A stretch of 64,000 bases of DNA from NCBI RefSeq assembly GCF_008868125.1, contig NZ_WAAQ01000002.1, positions 948,910-1,012,909 of the forward strand, in the 5' to 3' direction. The DNA is from Microbacterium maritypicum. Its GTDB lineage: Bacteria; Actinomycetota; Actinomycetes; Actinomycetales; Microbacteriaceae. Positions within the stretch are counted from its first letter, which is position 1; each line of letters opens with the position of its first letter. The position numbers and the translations under genes are program-made. The notes beneath the pieces were generated by a model, which did no database searches, was not told where the DNA came from, and saw only the letters and a program-made list of their open reading frames with translations. This document shows, piece after piece, positions 22,888 to 32,836 of the stretch.

Positions 22888-23982
22888 ATGATTCGGTTCG
22901 AGAACGTCACGAAACGCTACCGCGGGACGTCGAAGCCCGCCCTCTCCGGTGTCGACTTCGAAGTGCAGCGCGGGGAGTTCGTCTTCCTCGTCGGCGCCTC
23001 GGGCTCCGGCAAATCCTCCTGTCTGCGCCTGATCCTGCGCGAAGACGTCCCGACGACGGGGCGGGTCGCTGTGCTCGGCAGAGACCTGCGGGCGCTCGCC
23101 AACCGCAAGGTGCCGTATTTCCGCCGCCACATCGGGTCGGTCTTCCAGGACTTCCGACTTCTGCCGTCGAAGACCGTCTACCAGAACGTCGCCTTCACGC
23201 TTCAGGTGACGGGTTCGTCGCGCGGCTTCATCCAGCAGGCTGTTCCGGAGGCCTTGGCGCTCGTGGGTCTCGACGGCAAGCAGAAGCGGATGCCGCACGA
23301 GCTCTCCGGCGGCGAGCAGCAGCGCGTCGCGATCGCGCGCGCTCTGGTCAATCGTCCTCAGGTGCTGCTCGCCGACGAGCCGACCGGAAACCTCGACCCC
23401 GCCACCTCGGTCGACATCATGCAGCTGCTCGCCCGCATCAATGCCGGCGGCACCACCGTGCTGATGGCCACCCACGAAGCCGGATTCGTCGACCAGATGC
23501 AGCGCCGCGTGATCGAGCTGAGTGACGGCGAGATGGTTCGCGATGAGGTGCACGGCGGGTACGGCGACACCTCCAACATCCCGCGCCTCGTCCCGGAGGA
23601 GGTGCGTGGGGCCGCGGCAGCGGCCGCGCTCACCGCCGTGCAGGAAGTACAACGTCAGACCGCAGACCTCTCCATGGTGCGTGCCGCCCTGGCGGAGGAG
23701 CTCAGCACGCAGCGCAAGGCCGCGGCCGCGGTCGACCGCGACGGGGAGACCGTGGTTCCCCCGGCCCCGCGCACGGTCGAGCCCCCCGAGTCCGCACGTT
23801 CGCAGGCCGCTGATTCTGCCGCGAACGTCGTGGAGCCTCCCGCCGCCGTCGAACCTCCGGCGGTCATCCGCCCGCGAACACACCCCATCACGCTGCCGAC
23901 GGTCGACGTCGCCGAGCTCGGAGTCGCCGATCGCCTCGGCCTCTCCGATGAAGACGACGAGGAAGTGGGCCCGACCTCATGA
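22888..23982 (+). CDS. ftsE: cell division ATPase FtsE with long C-terminal extension
   Basis: ABC ATPase that, with FtsX, regulates peptidoglycan hydrolysis at the septum. Walker A GASGSGKS is at 36-43, the signature LSGGEQQ at 139-145 and Walker B VLLADEP at 159-165. The core ends near 225, the usual FtsE length. A further 140 residues, rich in alanine, proline and glutamate (AAAAAALTAVQEVQRQ, then PPAPRTVEPPESARSQ), are extra. The stop overlaps ftsX (ATGA). Confidence 0.95.
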   Translation: MIRFENVTKRYRGTSKPALSGVDFEVQRGEFVFLVGASGSGKSSCLRLILREDVPTTGRVAVLGRDLRALANRKVPYFRRHIGSVFQDFRLLPSKTVYQNVAFTLQVTGSSRGFIQQAVPEALALVGLDGKQKRMPHELSGGEQQRVAIARALVNRPQVLLADEPTGNLDPATSVDIMQLLARINAGGTTVLMATHEAGFVDQMQRRVIELSDGEMVRDEVHGGYGDTSNIPRLVPEEVRGAAAAAALTAVQEVQRQTADLSMVRAALAEELSTQRKAAAAVDRDGETVVPPAPRTVEPPESARSQAADSAANVVEPPAAVEPPAVIRPRTHPITLPTVDVAELGVADRLGLSDEDDEEVGPTS

Positions 23983-24893
23983 GAATCGGACTCATCCTGA
24001 CCGAAGCCCTGGGCGGGCTCCGGCGGAACATCTCGATGGTGATCTCCGTCGTGCTCGTCACCTTCGTCTCCCTGACGTTCGTGGGTGCAGCGATCCTGAT
24101 GCAGGGGCAGATCGGCGTCATGCGCGGCTACTGGGCCGAGCGCGCCCAGGTCGCGGTGTACATGTGCTCGGCGGTCTCGGAATCCGAGACCTGCCTCGAC
24201 GGCGCCGCGAGCGAGGAGCAGGTCGCCGCCGTCCGTGCACAGCTCGAGGGCGACGCGCTCAAGCCGCTCATCAGCTCGATGACGTTCGACACCAAGGAAG
24301 AGACCTACGCCAAGCTCGTCGATCAGCTCGGCGCCGACCAGGCGAGCGTGCTCACGCCCGACCAGGCCTTCGAGGTGTTCTTCGTCACCATGAAGGACCC
24401 GGGCCAGTCGCAGGTGCTCGCCGAGGCGTTCAGCGGACAGGCCGGTGTGGAGCAGGTCAAGGATCAGCTCCAATACCTCGAGCCGTTGTTCTCCGCGTTG
24501 ACCGTCGCGACATACATCGCGGTGGGCATCGCGGTGCTCATGCTCATCGCCGCCACCCTGCTGATCGGAACCACCATCCGACTGTCGGCGTATGCCCGAC
24601 GCAAGGAGATCGGCATCATGCGCCTGGTCGGAGCGTCCAACCGCTTCATCCAGACGCCGTTCGTCCTCGAGGGCGTGTTCGCCGCCTTCCTCGGCTCCGC
24701 CCTGGCCAGCGCCGCGGTCGTGGCCGGCGTGCACTTCGGAGTGAACGGCTACCTTCGGGGCCGGGTTCCGTTCATCACGACATGGGTGACGATGCAGGAT
24801 GCCGCGCTCGTGGTTCCCGTGCTGATCGGCATCGGTGTCATCCTCGCCGCGCTCTCGGCCGGCTTCGCGATCCGACGCTGGCTGCGTACCTGA
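23979..24893 (+). CDS. ftsX: cell division membrane protein FtsX
   Basis: 304 residues. Membrane helix 1 lies near 20-45, an extracellular domain at about 50-180 carries a cysteine pair (MCSAVSESETC), and three C-terminal helices include SAYARRKEIGIMRLVGASNR, the FtsX/MacB signature. It transmits FtsE ATPase activity to an outside hydrolase. Translationally coupled to ftsE and followed by smpB, the standard actinobacterial order. Confidence 0.95.
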   Translation: MRIGLILTEALGGLRRNISMVISVVLVTFVSLTFVGAAILMQGQIGVMRGYWAERAQVAVYMCSAVSESETCLDGAASEEQVAAVRAQLEGDALKPLISSMTFDTKEETYAKLVDQLGADQASVLTPDQAFEVFFVTMKDPGQSQVLAEAFSGQAGVEQVKDQLQYLEPLFSALTVATYIAVGIAVLMLIAATLLIGTTIRLSAYARRKEIGIMRLVGASNRFIQTPFVLEGVFAAFLGSALASAAVVAGVHFGVNGYLRGRVPFITTWVTMQDAALVVPVLIGIGVILAALSAGFAIRRWLRT

Positions 24894-24956
24894 TAGCCTG
24901 AAAGGCTGCTCGGTCGGATCGATCGATCGAGCTCATCACGGCAACAGGAGAGCATC

Positions 24957-25433
24957 ATGCCCAGGGAACGCGGAGAGAAGGTCATCGCGACCAATCGTCG
25001 CGCACGTCACGACTACACCATCGAGAAGTCGTACGAAGCGGGGATGGTGCTCACCGGCACCGAGGTCAAGTCACTGCGTCAGGGACGCGCCAACCTCAGC
25101 GACGGCTACGCGTTCGTCAAGGGGAACGAGGTCTTCCTCGACTCCGTGCACATCCCCGAGTACTCGCAGGGGCACTGGACCAACCACTCGGCCAAGCGCA
25201 TCCGCAAGCTCCTGCTGCACCGCGAGGAGATCGCCAAGATCGCGCACGCGGTGTCGGCAGGCGGATACACACTGATCCCGTTGAAGCTCTACTTCTCGGA
25301 CGGTCGCGCCAAGGTCGAGATCGCTCTCGCGAAGGGCAAGCGCGAATACGACAAGCGCCAGACCCTGCGCGAGCGTCAGGACACCCGAGAGGCCGACCGC
25401 GCCATGCGGCTGCGCAACCGCGTAGGGGAGTAG
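24957..25433 (+). CDS. smpB: SsrA-binding protein SmpB
   Basis: Binds tmRNA and brings it to stalled ribosomes. 158 residues: MPRERGEKVIATNRRARHDY, the OB core with GMVLTGTEVKSLRQGRANLS, and the basic C-terminal tail. ACAGGAG precedes the ATG. No tmRNA gene follows in the window; an S9 peptidase gene converges instead. Confidence 0.96.
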   Translation: MPRERGEKVIATNRRARHDYTIEKSYEAGMVLTGTEVKSLRQGRANLSDGYAFVKGNEVFLDSVHIPEYSQGHWTNHSAKRIRKLLLHREEIAKIAHAVSAGGYTLIPLKLYFSDGRAKVEIALAKGKREYDKRQTLRERQDTREADRAMRLRNRVGE

Positions 25434-25443
25434 TCCCCGGCCG

Positions 25444-27324
25444 TCACAGGCGCGGCTCGAACCCGAAGACGCGGCCGAGGAACCTCAGCTCCCGTTCGAG
25501 GGCGTCGACGATCGTCTCCGCGCTGCGGAAGCCGTGCCCCTCGGCGGGGTACAGGACGTACTCGTGGTCGATGCCGCGGGTTGTGAGCGCGTCGCGGATC
25601 GCCTCGGACTGCGAGGGCGGAACCACGCGGTCCTCCCCACCCTGCAGGAGCAGCACGGGCACATCGATGCGATCGGTGTGGGTGAGCGGCGAACGCTCGA
25701 TGTACAGGTGCTTGTACTCGGGGAGCGGTCCGACCAGGCCGTCGATGTACGACGCCTCGAAGTCATGCGTCTCCGCCACCAGCATGCGCAGGTCGGCCAC
25801 GCCGTAGCGGCTTATCCCGGCGGCGAAGGCACCACCGCGGACCAGCGCCGACAGCACTGTCCAACCACCTGCCGAACCGCCGCGGATCGCGATGCGGGCG
25901 GGGTCGGCGAGTCCGGCGTCGGCGAGTCCGCGGGCGGCCGCGATCACGTCATCGACGTCGACCACGCCCCACTGGCCGTCGAGACGCTCGCGGTAGGCGC
26001 GGCCGTAGCCGGTGGATCCTCCGTAGTTCACGTCGAGCACGCCGATGCCCCGGCTCGTGTAGAAGGCGATCGCCGCGGACGCCGCGCCGGTGACGTGCGC
26101 CGTCGGTCCGCCGTGCACCAGCACGACGTAGGGTGCGCGCTCATCGTCGGGCGCCGACGTGTCGGGGTTTGCCGGAGGATAGGCGAATGCGTGCACCGCG
26201 CCGCGGGGACCCTCGATCTCGATCGGGATGGACGCGGGCATCCACTCCGGATCGACCGGCTCGCCACCGCGCACGGCGGTGAACTCGCCGGATTCGATGT
26301 CGACGCACCACAGGCCCGCCGTCGCCCGAGAGCCGTTGCCGGAGAGGAGCACCCTGGTGCCGTCGACGGCATCGATGCTCACGTGGCCGTCACCGGGGAA
26401 GTCGATCACGCTCACGCCGCCGTCGGCATCGATCACGACGACCTCGTCGCGGCCGTTCGTACGGACGGCGACGATGCGGCCGTCGTCGAGCGGCTGGTAC
26501 CAGCGGTTGCCGAGCACCCACAGCCCGTAGCCGGTGTCGGCATCGACAGGAGCGCCGGCAGGGGCGAACGGTCGCGCCGGCCCGGTGGGAGTCACCCCAT
26601 CGAGCGTGACACGCTGCAGAGCCCAGCGACCGTCGGGATCGTCGGCGAAGATCAGTTCCGCGTCGCTGAGCCACTCCGGCTGCAGCGCCGCCCGCGAGGG
26701 GATCGTGTGCGGCGCCCCGCCGGGGACCTCTGCGATCTGAACGTGCGCGTCCTCCCACGGCATCCGTCCTCGATCCCAGCCGACCCATGCCGCGCGGGTG
26801 CCGTCGGGAGAGAGGGCGGGGTGGGCGAAGAAGCCGTCTCCCTGCACGATCACCCTGATCGCGGACGGGTCTTCGGCGGCGGATCCATCGAGCGGGATCT
26901 CGACGACCGAGCGGAGGTGCGGCGTGGTCGAGAGGTCTTCGCGCACGGCCAGCAGGCGGCCGTTCTGCACGCGCAGACCGCCGTGCGAGGGCCCCGGGGC
27001 GGTAAGGGCGACCGGTTCGGCTCCGACGCTCAGGCGGCGCACCCGCTGGTCTCCTGCATCGACGAAGAACAGCGTGCCGTGCTCATCGACCGTCCAGGCG
27101 CCTCCGCCGTACTCGTGCACGCGAGAGCGCGCGCTCCAGGGGGCGGGGAGGATTTCGGAGCCGGAAGAACTCCGCACCGTCACGCGTCCCTTCTCGGCGG
27201 GTACCGACTCACCCCACCAGATCTCCGCACCGACGAAGCGGGCTCCGTCGATGCGCGGAGAGGAGGCCGCGACGGAGGCCGCGGAGAAGGGCGAGGGCCA
27301 GGAACCGTAGGGGAACGACGACAT
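25444..27324 (-). CDS. S9 family (prolyl oligopeptidase-type) serine peptidase
   Basis: Cytoplasmic peptidase of the S9 alpha/beta-hydrolase family. 626 residues: an N-terminal seven-bladed beta-propeller-like region (about 30-370), then the hydrolase domain with DVNYGGSTGYGRAYRERLDG, nucleophile S484 in GGSAGG, the aspartate region GGEDRVVPP and the histidine in EGHGFR. No signal peptide. A leaderless promoter supports the ATG at 27324. Closest in layout to acylaminoacyl peptidase or dipeptidyl peptidase types; the exact substrate is unknown. Confidence 0.9.
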   Translation of the reverse strand: MSSFPYGSWPSPFSAASVAASSPRIDGARFVGAEIWWGESVPAEKGRVTVRSSSGSEILPAPWSARSRVHEYGGGAWTVDEHGTLFFVDAGDQRVRRLSVGAEPVALTAPGPSHGGLRVQNGRLLAVREDLSTTPHLRSVVEIPLDGSAAEDPSAIRVIVQGDGFFAHPALSPDGTRAAWVGWDRGRMPWEDAHVQIAEVPGGAPHTIPSRAALQPEWLSDAELIFADDPDGRWALQRVTLDGVTPTGPARPFAPAGAPVDADTGYGLWVLGNRWYQPLDDGRIVAVRTNGRDEVVVIDADGGVSVIDFPGDGHVSIDAVDGTRVLLSGNGSRATAGLWCVDIESGEFTAVRGGEPVDPEWMPASIPIEIEGPRGAVHAFAYPPANPDTSAPDDERAPYVVLVHGGPTAHVTGAASAAIAFYTSRGIGVLDVNYGGSTGYGRAYRERLDGQWGVVDVDDVIAAARGLADAGLADPARIAIRGGSAGGWTVLSALVRGGAFAAGISRYGVADLRMLVAETHDFEASYIDGLVGPLPEYKHLYIERSPLTHTDRIDVPVLLLQGGEDRVVPPSQSEAIRDALTTRGIDHEYVLYPAEGHGFRSAETIVDALERELRFLGRVFGFEPRL

Positions 27325-27330
27325 GCTTCG

Positions 27331-27336
27331 AGCCTA
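27331..27336 (-). promoter_or_regulatory. leaderless -10 box of the S9 peptidase gene
   Basis: Minus-strand TAGGCT ends six bases before the ATG at 27324. Confidence 0.5.
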
Positions 27337-27404
27337 GGCGTCGAAGGTGGACGCCCGTGCGTCAGGACGGGAGCATCGCGGTCTTGATCCGTTGCCCGAC
27401 GCCA

Positions 27405-27437
27405 CGAAGCCCCTCCCGGTACCCGGGAGGGGCTTCG
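27405..27437 (-). terminator. terminator after lexA
   Basis: CGAAGCCCCTCCCGG pairs with CCGGGAGGGGCTTCG around a three-base loop, 15 bp and perfect, immediately downstream of the lexA stop. Confidence 0.8.
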
Positions 27438-27452
27438 TCGTGCCGTCTTGTC

Positions 27453-28139
27453 TCAGACCGCGCGCAGTACCGCGACGATCTTGCCGAGGATCACGGACTC
27501 ATCGCCGAGGATGGGCTCGAACGCGGAGTTGCGGGGGAGCAGCCAGGTGTGGCCGTCGCGGCGACGCAGCACCTTCACGGTGGCCTCGCCGTCGAGCATC
27601 GCTGCCACGATCTCGCCGTTCTCGGCGCTGTTCTGGGAGCGGACGACGACCCAGTCGCCGTCGCAGATGGCGGCATCGATCATCGACTCGCCGGAGACCT
27701 TGAGCATGAAGAGGTCGCCCTTGCCCACCAGCTGGCGGGGGAGGGGGAAGATCTCCTCGACCTGCTGGTCGGCGGTGATCGGCACGCCGGCTGCGATGCG
27801 CCCGACGAGGGGGACGAGCGCGGCGTCTCCGACCGGGGTCGCCACGTCGGCGGGGCTCTCGGTGCTGGTGCCAGGCAGATCGATGAGCACTTCCATGGCT
27901 CTCGTCTTCCCGGGGTCGCGGCGCAGATAGCCGCTGAGCTCGAGCTGTCCGAGCTGGTGGGTGACGCTGGAGAGGGACTTGAGGCCGACGGCGTCGCCGA
28001 TCTCGCGCATGCTCGGGGGGTAGCCGTGGTGCGCGATCGAGTTCTGGATGACCTCGAGGATCGCCATCTGCTTCGGGCTGAGGCTCTTCCGGCGGCGCGT
28101 GCGCGGTGCCTCCGACTCGGGGGCAGAGTTCTCGCTCAT
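27453..28139 (-). CDS. lexA: SOS repressor LexA
   Basis: Represses DNA-damage genes and cleaves itself when RecA is activated. 228 residues: an N-terminal winged helix (20-85, [20 protein letters not shown]), cleavage site A117-G118 (RIAAGVP), nucleophile S152 in SGESM and general base K189 in EATVKV. All catalytic residues are present. GAAGGAG precedes the ATG. It is divergent from a LysM gene; LexA-box-like sequences lie between them. Confidence 0.97.
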   Translation of the reverse strand: MSENSAPESEAPRTRRRKSLSPKQMAILEVIQNSIAHHGYPPSMREIGDAVGLKSLSSVTHQLGQLELSGYLRRDPGKTRAMEVLIDLPGTSTESPADVATPVGDAALVPLVGRIAAGVPITADQQVEEIFPLPRQLVGKGDLFMLKVSGESMIDAAICDGDWVVVRSQNSAENGEIVAAMLDGEATVKVLRRRDGHTWLLPRNSAFEPILGDESVILGKIVAVLRAV

Positions 28140-28237
28140 GGTGCTCCTTCAGTGCGTGATCCGACGTCCCTCTTCGAATGTCGGAGGCCCGTGGTGGGGT
28201 GTCCTTATCGAAACCGTATCCGAGAATCGGGCCGATC

Positions 28238-28253
28238 TGGAAGATCTGTTCGA
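28238..28253 (-). promoter_or_regulatory. LexA (SOS) box of lexA
   Basis: Read on the minus strand, TCGAACAGATCTTCCA matches the actinobacterial/Gram-positive consensus TCGAAC-N4-GTTCGA with two changes in the right half. It lies about 100 bp upstream of lexA and implies autorepression. Confidence 0.65.
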
Positions 28254-28291
28254 GCGTGTCGGCCTAATCGTCGGTGGGGTTTCGAAGAATA

Positions 28292-28307
28292 CTTGACAGA
28301 TGTTCGA
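28292..28307 (+). promoter_or_regulatory. LexA-box-like site over the -35 of the LysM gene
   Basis: CTTGACAGATGTTCGA: the right half and centre (ACA-GA-TGTTCGA) fit the SOS consensus, while the left end has been replaced by a perfect -35 element TTGACA (28293-28298). Confidence 0.55.
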
Positions 28308-28322
28308 ACTCGAAGATATCTT
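28293..28322 (+). promoter_or_regulatory. promoter of the LysM gene
   Basis: TTGACA, an 18-base spacer and TATCTT. The -35 is inside one LexA-like site and the -10 inside the palindrome at 28311-28324, so repressor binding would block both. Confidence 0.6.
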
Positions 28323-28324
28323 CG
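28311..28324. promoter_or_regulatory. 14-bp perfect palindrome over the -10, second LexA-like operator
   Basis: CGAAGATATCTTCG is perfectly self-complementary. Compared with CGAACA-NN-TGTTCG it differs only by two compensating changes, so it may be a second LexA site. Confidence 0.5.
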
Positions 28325-28428
28325 GTACGTAGCTTCGCATTCACGGCTCCCGGCCGAGGCGGGAATGCGAACGCTACGCCAACTTCCCCGGTCGCCTCAC
28401 GGCTCCGGGACAGGCTAAGGAGCACCAC

Positions 28429-28797
28429 ATGAGCAGCATCAGCTTCAGCACCGCAGCAGTCATTCCGGCGTCGACCCGTCCTTCGACGCGACTCCGACTG
28501 ACGACGCGTGGCCGCGCCGTGCTGCTGGCCTTCGCCTCCGTGCCGCTCGCGGTCGGCATCGCGTTCGCCGCACTCAGCGGTGGCAGTGCGATCGCCTCGG
28601 GTGCAGACACCGCGGCCGTCAGCGTCGAGACCGTCACGGTCATGCCCGGCGACACGCTCTGGTCGATCGCCACCGGCGTCGCCCCCGACGCCGACCCGCG
28701 CGACGTGATCGGTGAGATCAGCCGGATGAACCTGCTGCGTGGTGGCGAGCTCCAGATCGGTCAGACACTGGCCATCCCGGCCCAGTACGTGAACTGA
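28429..28797 (+). CDS. LysM membrane protein, candidate SOS division inhibitor
   Basis: 122 residues: a polar N-terminus, one membrane helix (AVLLAFASVPLAVGIAFAAL, about 30-50) and an external LysM domain (VETVTVMPGDTLWSIATGVA ... LQIGQTLAIP). Size, topology and position beside lexA match YneA of Bacillus and Rv2719c of Mycobacterium, SOS-induced proteins that delay division. AAGGAG precedes the ATG. Function in division arrest is inferred from synteny and operators, not sequence alone. Confidence 0.82.
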   Translation: MSSISFSTAAVIPASTRPSTRLRLTTRGRAVLLAFASVPLAVGIAFAALSGGSAIASGADTAAVSVETVTVMPGDTLWSIATGVAPDADPRDVIGEISRMNLLRGGELQIGQTLAIPAQYVN

Positions 28798-28850
28798 TCC
28801 TGCCGCAGCGTCGCTGCAGCAACTTTGCGTCATCGACTCGGGGCGCCGCT

Positions 28851-28856
28851 TAACAT
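28851..28856 (+). promoter_or_regulatory. leaderless -10 box of hisC
   Basis: TAACAT ends seven bases before the GTG at 28864. The in-frame ATG at 28855 overlaps this box, so GTG is the better start. Confidence 0.5.
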
Positions 28857-28863
28857 GGGAAGG

Positions 28864-29949
28864 GTGACCCTCTCCCTCAACGATCTCCCGGTACGTGATG
28901 ATCTTCGCGGACTGACGCCGTACGGCGCTCCGCAGGCGCCCCTTCCGATCGCGCTCAACGTGAACGAGAACACACATCCGATCCCGGATGAAGTGGCCAG
29001 CGACATCCTCGACGACATCGCCGTGGCGATCCGCGACGTCAACCGCTACCCCGACCGGGAGTTCAGCACCCTTCGTGAGTCGTTCGCAGAGTATCTGGGC
29101 CACGGGCTCACCCCCGAGCAGATCTGGGCGGGCAACGGGTCCAACGAAGTGCTCCAGCACATCCTCCAGGCGTTCGGCGGGCCGGGGCGCACGGCGTTCG
29201 GCTTCGCGCCCACGTACTCGATGTACCCGCTGATCGCCCAGGGGACCGGGGCGCGGTGGATCGCCGGCACCAGGCAGCCCGACTACACGATCACGCCGGA
29301 GGAGGCCGCCGAGCAGGTGCGGGCCGCCGACCCCGACGTGGTGATCCTCTGCTCGCCCAACAACCCCACCGGCACGCCGCTGGGGCTCGACGTCGTCGAA
29401 GCCGTCTACGACGCGGCTCGGGGCATCGTTATCGTCGACGAGGCCTACCAGGAGTTCGCTCCCCGCGACGCGGTGTCCGCATTGACGTTGCTCGAAGGGC
29501 GTCCGCGACTCGCCGTCTCGCGCACGATGAGCAAGGCGTTCGCGTTCGCGGGCGCTCGCGTCGGCTATCTCGCGGCGGATCCGGCCTTCATCGACGCGCT
29601 GCGGCTGGTGCGTCTGCCCTATCACCTGAGCGCCCTCACCCAGGCAGCGGCCATCGCGGCACTGCGCAACGCCGACGTGATGCTCGGGATGGTGGAGGAG
29701 ATCGTCGAACAGCGCGACAGGATCACGGCGACACTCGAGGCGCTCGGCTATCAGCCGAACGAGACGTGGTCGAACTTCGTGCTGTTCGGCGGAGTCGCCG
29801 ACCCTAAGGCGACGTGGCAGCAGCTCTACGACCGCGGCGTGCTCGTGCGCGACGTCGGCATCCCCGGCCACCTGAGAGTGAGTGCCGGAACCGAGGCCGA
29901 GACCACCGCGTTCCTCGACGCCCTGGCCTCGATAGGATCGGCTTCATGA
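28864..29949 (+). CDS. hisC: histidinol-phosphate aminotransferase
   Basis: PLP enzyme that converts imidazole acetol phosphate to histidinol phosphate. 361 residues from GTG. PLP is held by K224 in [17 protein letters not shown]. Also visible are [11 protein letters not shown] near the N-terminus, [11 protein letters not shown] and the C-terminal arginine in GHLRVSAGT. First gene of hisC-hisB-hisH-(hisA); hisD, hisF and others are not in the window. Coupled to hisB by ATGA. Confidence 0.95.
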   Translation: MTLSLNDLPVRDDLRGLTPYGAPQAPLPIALNVNENTHPIPDEVASDILDDIAVAIRDVNRYPDREFSTLRESFAEYLGHGLTPEQIWAGNGSNEVLQHILQAFGGPGRTAFGFAPTYSMYPLIAQGTGARWIAGTRQPDYTITPEEAAEQVRAADPDVVILCSPNNPTGTPLGLDVVEAVYDAARGIVIVDEAYQEFAPRDAVSALTLLEGRPRLAVSRTMSKAFAFAGARVGYLAADPAFIDALRLVRLPYHLSALTQAAAIAALRNADVMLGMVEEIVEQRDRITATLEALGYQPNETWSNFVLFGGVADPKATWQQLYDRGVLVRDVGIPGHLRVSAGTEAETTAFLDALASIGSAS

Positions 29950-30563
29950 GCACCCCCGCACTGACCCCGCGCACAGCGAGCCGCGTGCGCAGCACGTCGG
30001 AGTCCACCGTCGAGCTCGAGCTGAATCTCGACGGCACCGGTGCGAGTCGCATCGACACGTCGGTACCGTTCTTCGACCACATGCTCACCGCGTTCGCCAA
30101 GCACTCGCTCACTGACCTGACCGTGCGCGCGTCCGGCGACACGCACATCGACGCGCACCACACTGTCGAAGACGTCTCGATCGTGCTCGGCCAGGCGATT
30201 CTCGAGGCCCTCGGCGACAAGTCCGGCATCTCCCGCTACGGTGACGCGCTCGTTCCGCTCGACGAGGCGCTCGCTCAGGCCGTCGTCGACATCTCCGGTC
30301 GCCCCTACCTCGTGCACACGGGTGAGCCCGCCGGGTTCGAGCACCACCTCATCGGCGGGCACTTCACGGGCTCGCTCGTGCGTCACTCGTTCGAGGCCAT
30401 CACGTTCAACGCGGCTCTGACGGTGCACGTGCGCGTGCTCGGCGGACGCGACCCTCATCACATCGCCGAGGCGGAGTTCAAGGCGTTCGCCCGTGCGTTC
30501 CGTCAGGCCAAGGCGCTGGACCCTCTCGTCGACGGCGTCCCCTCCACCAAGGGTGCGCTGTGA
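29946..30563 (+). CDS. hisB: imidazoleglycerol-phosphate dehydratase
   Basis: Manganese enzyme of histidine synthesis. 205 residues, the short monofunctional form. The metal-binding motifs are [31 protein letters not shown] and [16 protein letters not shown]. The ATG overlaps hisC and the stop overlaps hisH (GTGA). Confidence 0.97.
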   Translation: MSTPALTPRTASRVRSTSESTVELELNLDGTGASRIDTSVPFFDHMLTAFAKHSLTDLTVRASGDTHIDAHHTVEDVSIVLGQAILEALGDKSGISRYGDALVPLDEALAQAVVDISGRPYLVHTGEPAGFEHHLIGGHFTGSLVRHSFEAITFNAALTVHVRVLGGRDPHHIAEAEFKAFARAFRQAKALDPLVDGVPSTKGAL

Positions 30564-31195
30564 GCGCTGCGCCTCGCATCGCGGTCTTCGACTACGAGTC
30601 GGGCAACGTCCATTCGGCGGTCAAGGCGCTCGTGGCCGCCGGTGCGGATGCCGTGCTGACACGCGACCGCGCCACCGCTCTCGAGGCCGACGGTCTCGTC
30701 GTGCCCGGTGTCGGTGCGTTCCAGGCCGTGCGTGATGCCCTGCGCGCCCATGGCGGAGACGAGATCATCGATCGTCGTCTGGCCGGCGGTCGCCCCGTGC
30801 TCGGGATCTGCGTCGGGATGCAGGTGCTGTTCGAGCACGGCGTCGAGCGCGGCCACGACACCGAGGGCCTCGGCGAATGGCCGGGGGCCGTCACCCAGCT
30901 CAACGCACCGGTGCTTCCGCACATGGGCTGGAACACGGTCGAGCCGGGTGCCGACAGCGTGCTGTTCCGAGGCATCGAGCAGGAGCGCTTCTACTTCGTG
31001 CACTCCTATGCCGCGCAGTCCTGGGAGCTCGACGTCATCCCGCCGTTCCCCGAACCCGTCCTCACCTGGACGACCTACGGGGGTCCTTTCCTCGCGGCGG
31101 TCGAGAACGGCCCGCTCTCAGCGACGCAGTTCCACCCGGAGAAGTCCGGCGAGGCCGGCATCCAGCTGCTGCGCAACTGGGTCCAGAGCCTCTGA
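30560..31195 (+). CDS. hisH: imidazole glycerol phosphate synthase, glutaminase subunit HisH
   Basis: Releases ammonia from glutamine for the HisF subunit. 211 residues. Nucleophile C84 is in [14 protein letters not shown]; the catalytic His and Glu lie in [12 protein letters not shown]. Starts at GTG overlapping hisB. About 100 bp separate it from hisA. hisF is not in this window. Confidence 0.96.
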   Translation: MSAAPRIAVFDYESGNVHSAVKALVAAGADAVLTRDRATALEADGLVVPGVGAFQAVRDALRAHGGDEIIDRRLAGGRPVLGICVGMQVLFEHGVERGHDTEGLGEWPGAVTQLNAPVLPHMGWNTVEPGADSVLFRGIEQERFYFVHSYAAQSWELDVIPPFPEPVLTWTTYGGPFLAAVENGPLSATQFHPEKSGEAGIQLLRNWVQSL

Positions 31196-31298
31196 CGACG
31201 CCGGCAGGCGTCATCCGTTTTGTTCCCCGCCGTCCGGCGGACTACCCTCGGTTCTCGTGCCCGCACCGGGCCGAAGAGCTTCCCGATCCAAGGACCCC

Positions 31299-32045
31299 AT
31301 GAACGACTTCGCGCAGTCCCCCTCGCTCACGCTCCTTCCCGCGGTCGATGTCGCCGGGGGCAAGGCCGTCCGCCTGACCCAGGGCGAGGCCGGCACCGAG
31401 ACCAGCTACGGCGACCCGTTGGATGCCGCGGGGGAGTGGGCCGCGCAGGGTGCGAAGTGGATCCACCTCGTCGACCTCGACGCCGCATTCGGCCGCGGCA
31501 GCAATGCGCCGATCCTGCGCAAGGTCATCAAGCAGTTCAAGGGCGTGAACATCGAGCTTTCGGGCGGTATCCGCGACGACGCGACGCTGGAGGCGGCTCT
31601 GGAGAGCGGCGCCACCCGGATCAATCTGGGCACCGCGGCGCTGGAGAACCCGGAGTGGGCTGCCGACGTGATCGGTCGTTACGGCGAGGCGATCGCGGTC
31701 GGCCTCGATGTGCGAGGCACGACTCTCGCCGCCCGCGGATGGACCAAGGAGGGCGGTGACCTCTGGGAGGTGCTCGAGCGCCTCGAGGACGCCGGCTGCA
31801 GCCGGTACGTCGTCACCGACGTCACGAAGGACGGCACGCTCCGCGGCCCGAACCTCGAACTGCTGCGTGAGGTCACCTCGCGCACCCCGAAGCCGGTCGT
31901 CGCATCCGGTGGGATCTCGAGCCTCGACGACATCGCCGCGCTCCGTGAGCTCGTGCCGCTGGGCGTCGAGGGAGCGATCGTCGGCAAGGCACTCTACGCC
32001 GGCGCGTTCACGCTGGCTGAGGCACTGGATGTCGCAGGAGACTGA
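31299..32045 (+). CDS. hisA: phosphoribosyl isomerase HisA (PriA)
   Basis: TIM-barrel isomerase acting on ProFAR. 248 residues: the N-terminal catalytic aspartate is in [15 protein letters not shown], the first phosphate loop in ELSGGIRDD and the second in [12 protein letters not shown]. In actinobacteria this enzyme often also performs the TrpF step (PriA); sequence alone does not settle that here. CCAAGGA precedes the ATG. The next gene overlaps its end by 17 bases. Confidence 0.95.
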   Translation: MNDFAQSPSLTLLPAVDVAGGKAVRLTQGEAGTETSYGDPLDAAGEWAAQGAKWIHLVDLDAAFGRGSNAPILRKVIKQFKGVNIELSGGIRDDATLEAALESGATRINLGTAALENPEWAADVIGRYGEAIAVGLDVRGTTLAARGWTKEGGDLWEVLERLEDAGCSRYVVTDVTKDGTLRGPNLELLREVTSRTPKPVVASGGISSLDDIAALRELVPLGVEGAIVGKALYAGAFTLAEALDVAGD

Positions 32046-32826
32046 CGCGCACGCCTGCGGGCCCGAGTCGCACAACCACGGCGATTCGGCCGGCGTCCCC
32101 TGGGAGGGGCGCAGCTTCGAGTCGAACCCGCACGCGGGGGACGACGGCTCCGCAGACCCCGCTCTCCTGGCCGCGATCCTTCGCTTCCGTGCGGGACAGG
32201 GCAGCCAGGCTGAGGTGGTCGACGCCTTCCGGGGTGCGCGAGTGCTGGTGCCGCTCATCGCGGAGAAGGGCGACGAGGGCGTCGCGCCGAACGGACTCAC
32301 CGTCGACAAGACGCAGGAGCTGTCCATCGTGACGGTGGCGGCTCCCGACGGACGCCGCGTGCAGCCGGTCTTCTCCTCCGTCCAGGCCATGCAGGCCTGG
32401 GATCCGACCGCGCGACCGATTCCGGTCGAGGCGGTTCGCGCCGCGTTGGCGGCCTCCGCGGAAGACACCGACCTGATCGTGCTCGACCCGACCTCCGAGA
32501 CGGAGTTCGTCATCCGGCGCCCCGCGGTGTGGGCGATCGCTCAGGAGCACCGCTGGGAGCCGAGCTTCCTCTCCACCGAGGTGTTCACCGCGCTCCAGGA
32601 GAGCGTGGCGCACGAACTGGCCGTGATCGACGTGGCGGTGGCCGCGGGCGATCCCGACGCACGGCTCCGGGGCCCCGAGCTGATCGTGATCCTCGAGCTC
32701 GTCGACGGTCTGGAGCGTGAGGTGCTCGACGCCGTGCTCTCTCGCCTCGCTCAGCGCTGGGCGTCCGACGACCGCATCGCCGTGCTCGCGGATTCGCTCA
32801 CGGTGAAGCTCCGCCGCAGCGCCTGA
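32029..32826 (+). CDS. SseB family protein
   Basis: 265 residues. The core (about 45-160) shows the SseB N-terminal layout: [35 protein letters not shown] and [20 protein letters not shown], then a helical C-terminal region. Function in actinobacteria is unknown. The acidic/histidine-rich N-terminus ([15 protein letters not shown]) is unusual. The ATG at 32029 overlaps hisA, suggesting co-translation. Confidence 0.8.
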   Translation: MSQETDAHACGPESHNHGDSAGVPWEGRSFESNPHAGDDGSADPALLAAILRFRAGQGSQAEVVDAFRGARVLVPLIAEKGDEGVAPNGLTVDKTQELSIVTVAAPDGRRVQPVFSSVQAMQAWDPTARPIPVEAVRAALAASAEDTDLIVLDPTSETEFVIRRPAVWAIAQEHRWEPSFLSTEVFTALQESVAHELAVIDVAVAAGDPDARLRGPELIVILELVDGLEREVLDAVLSRLAQRWASDDRIAVLADSLTVKLRRSA

Positions 32827-32836
32827 CCGCTTTCGC

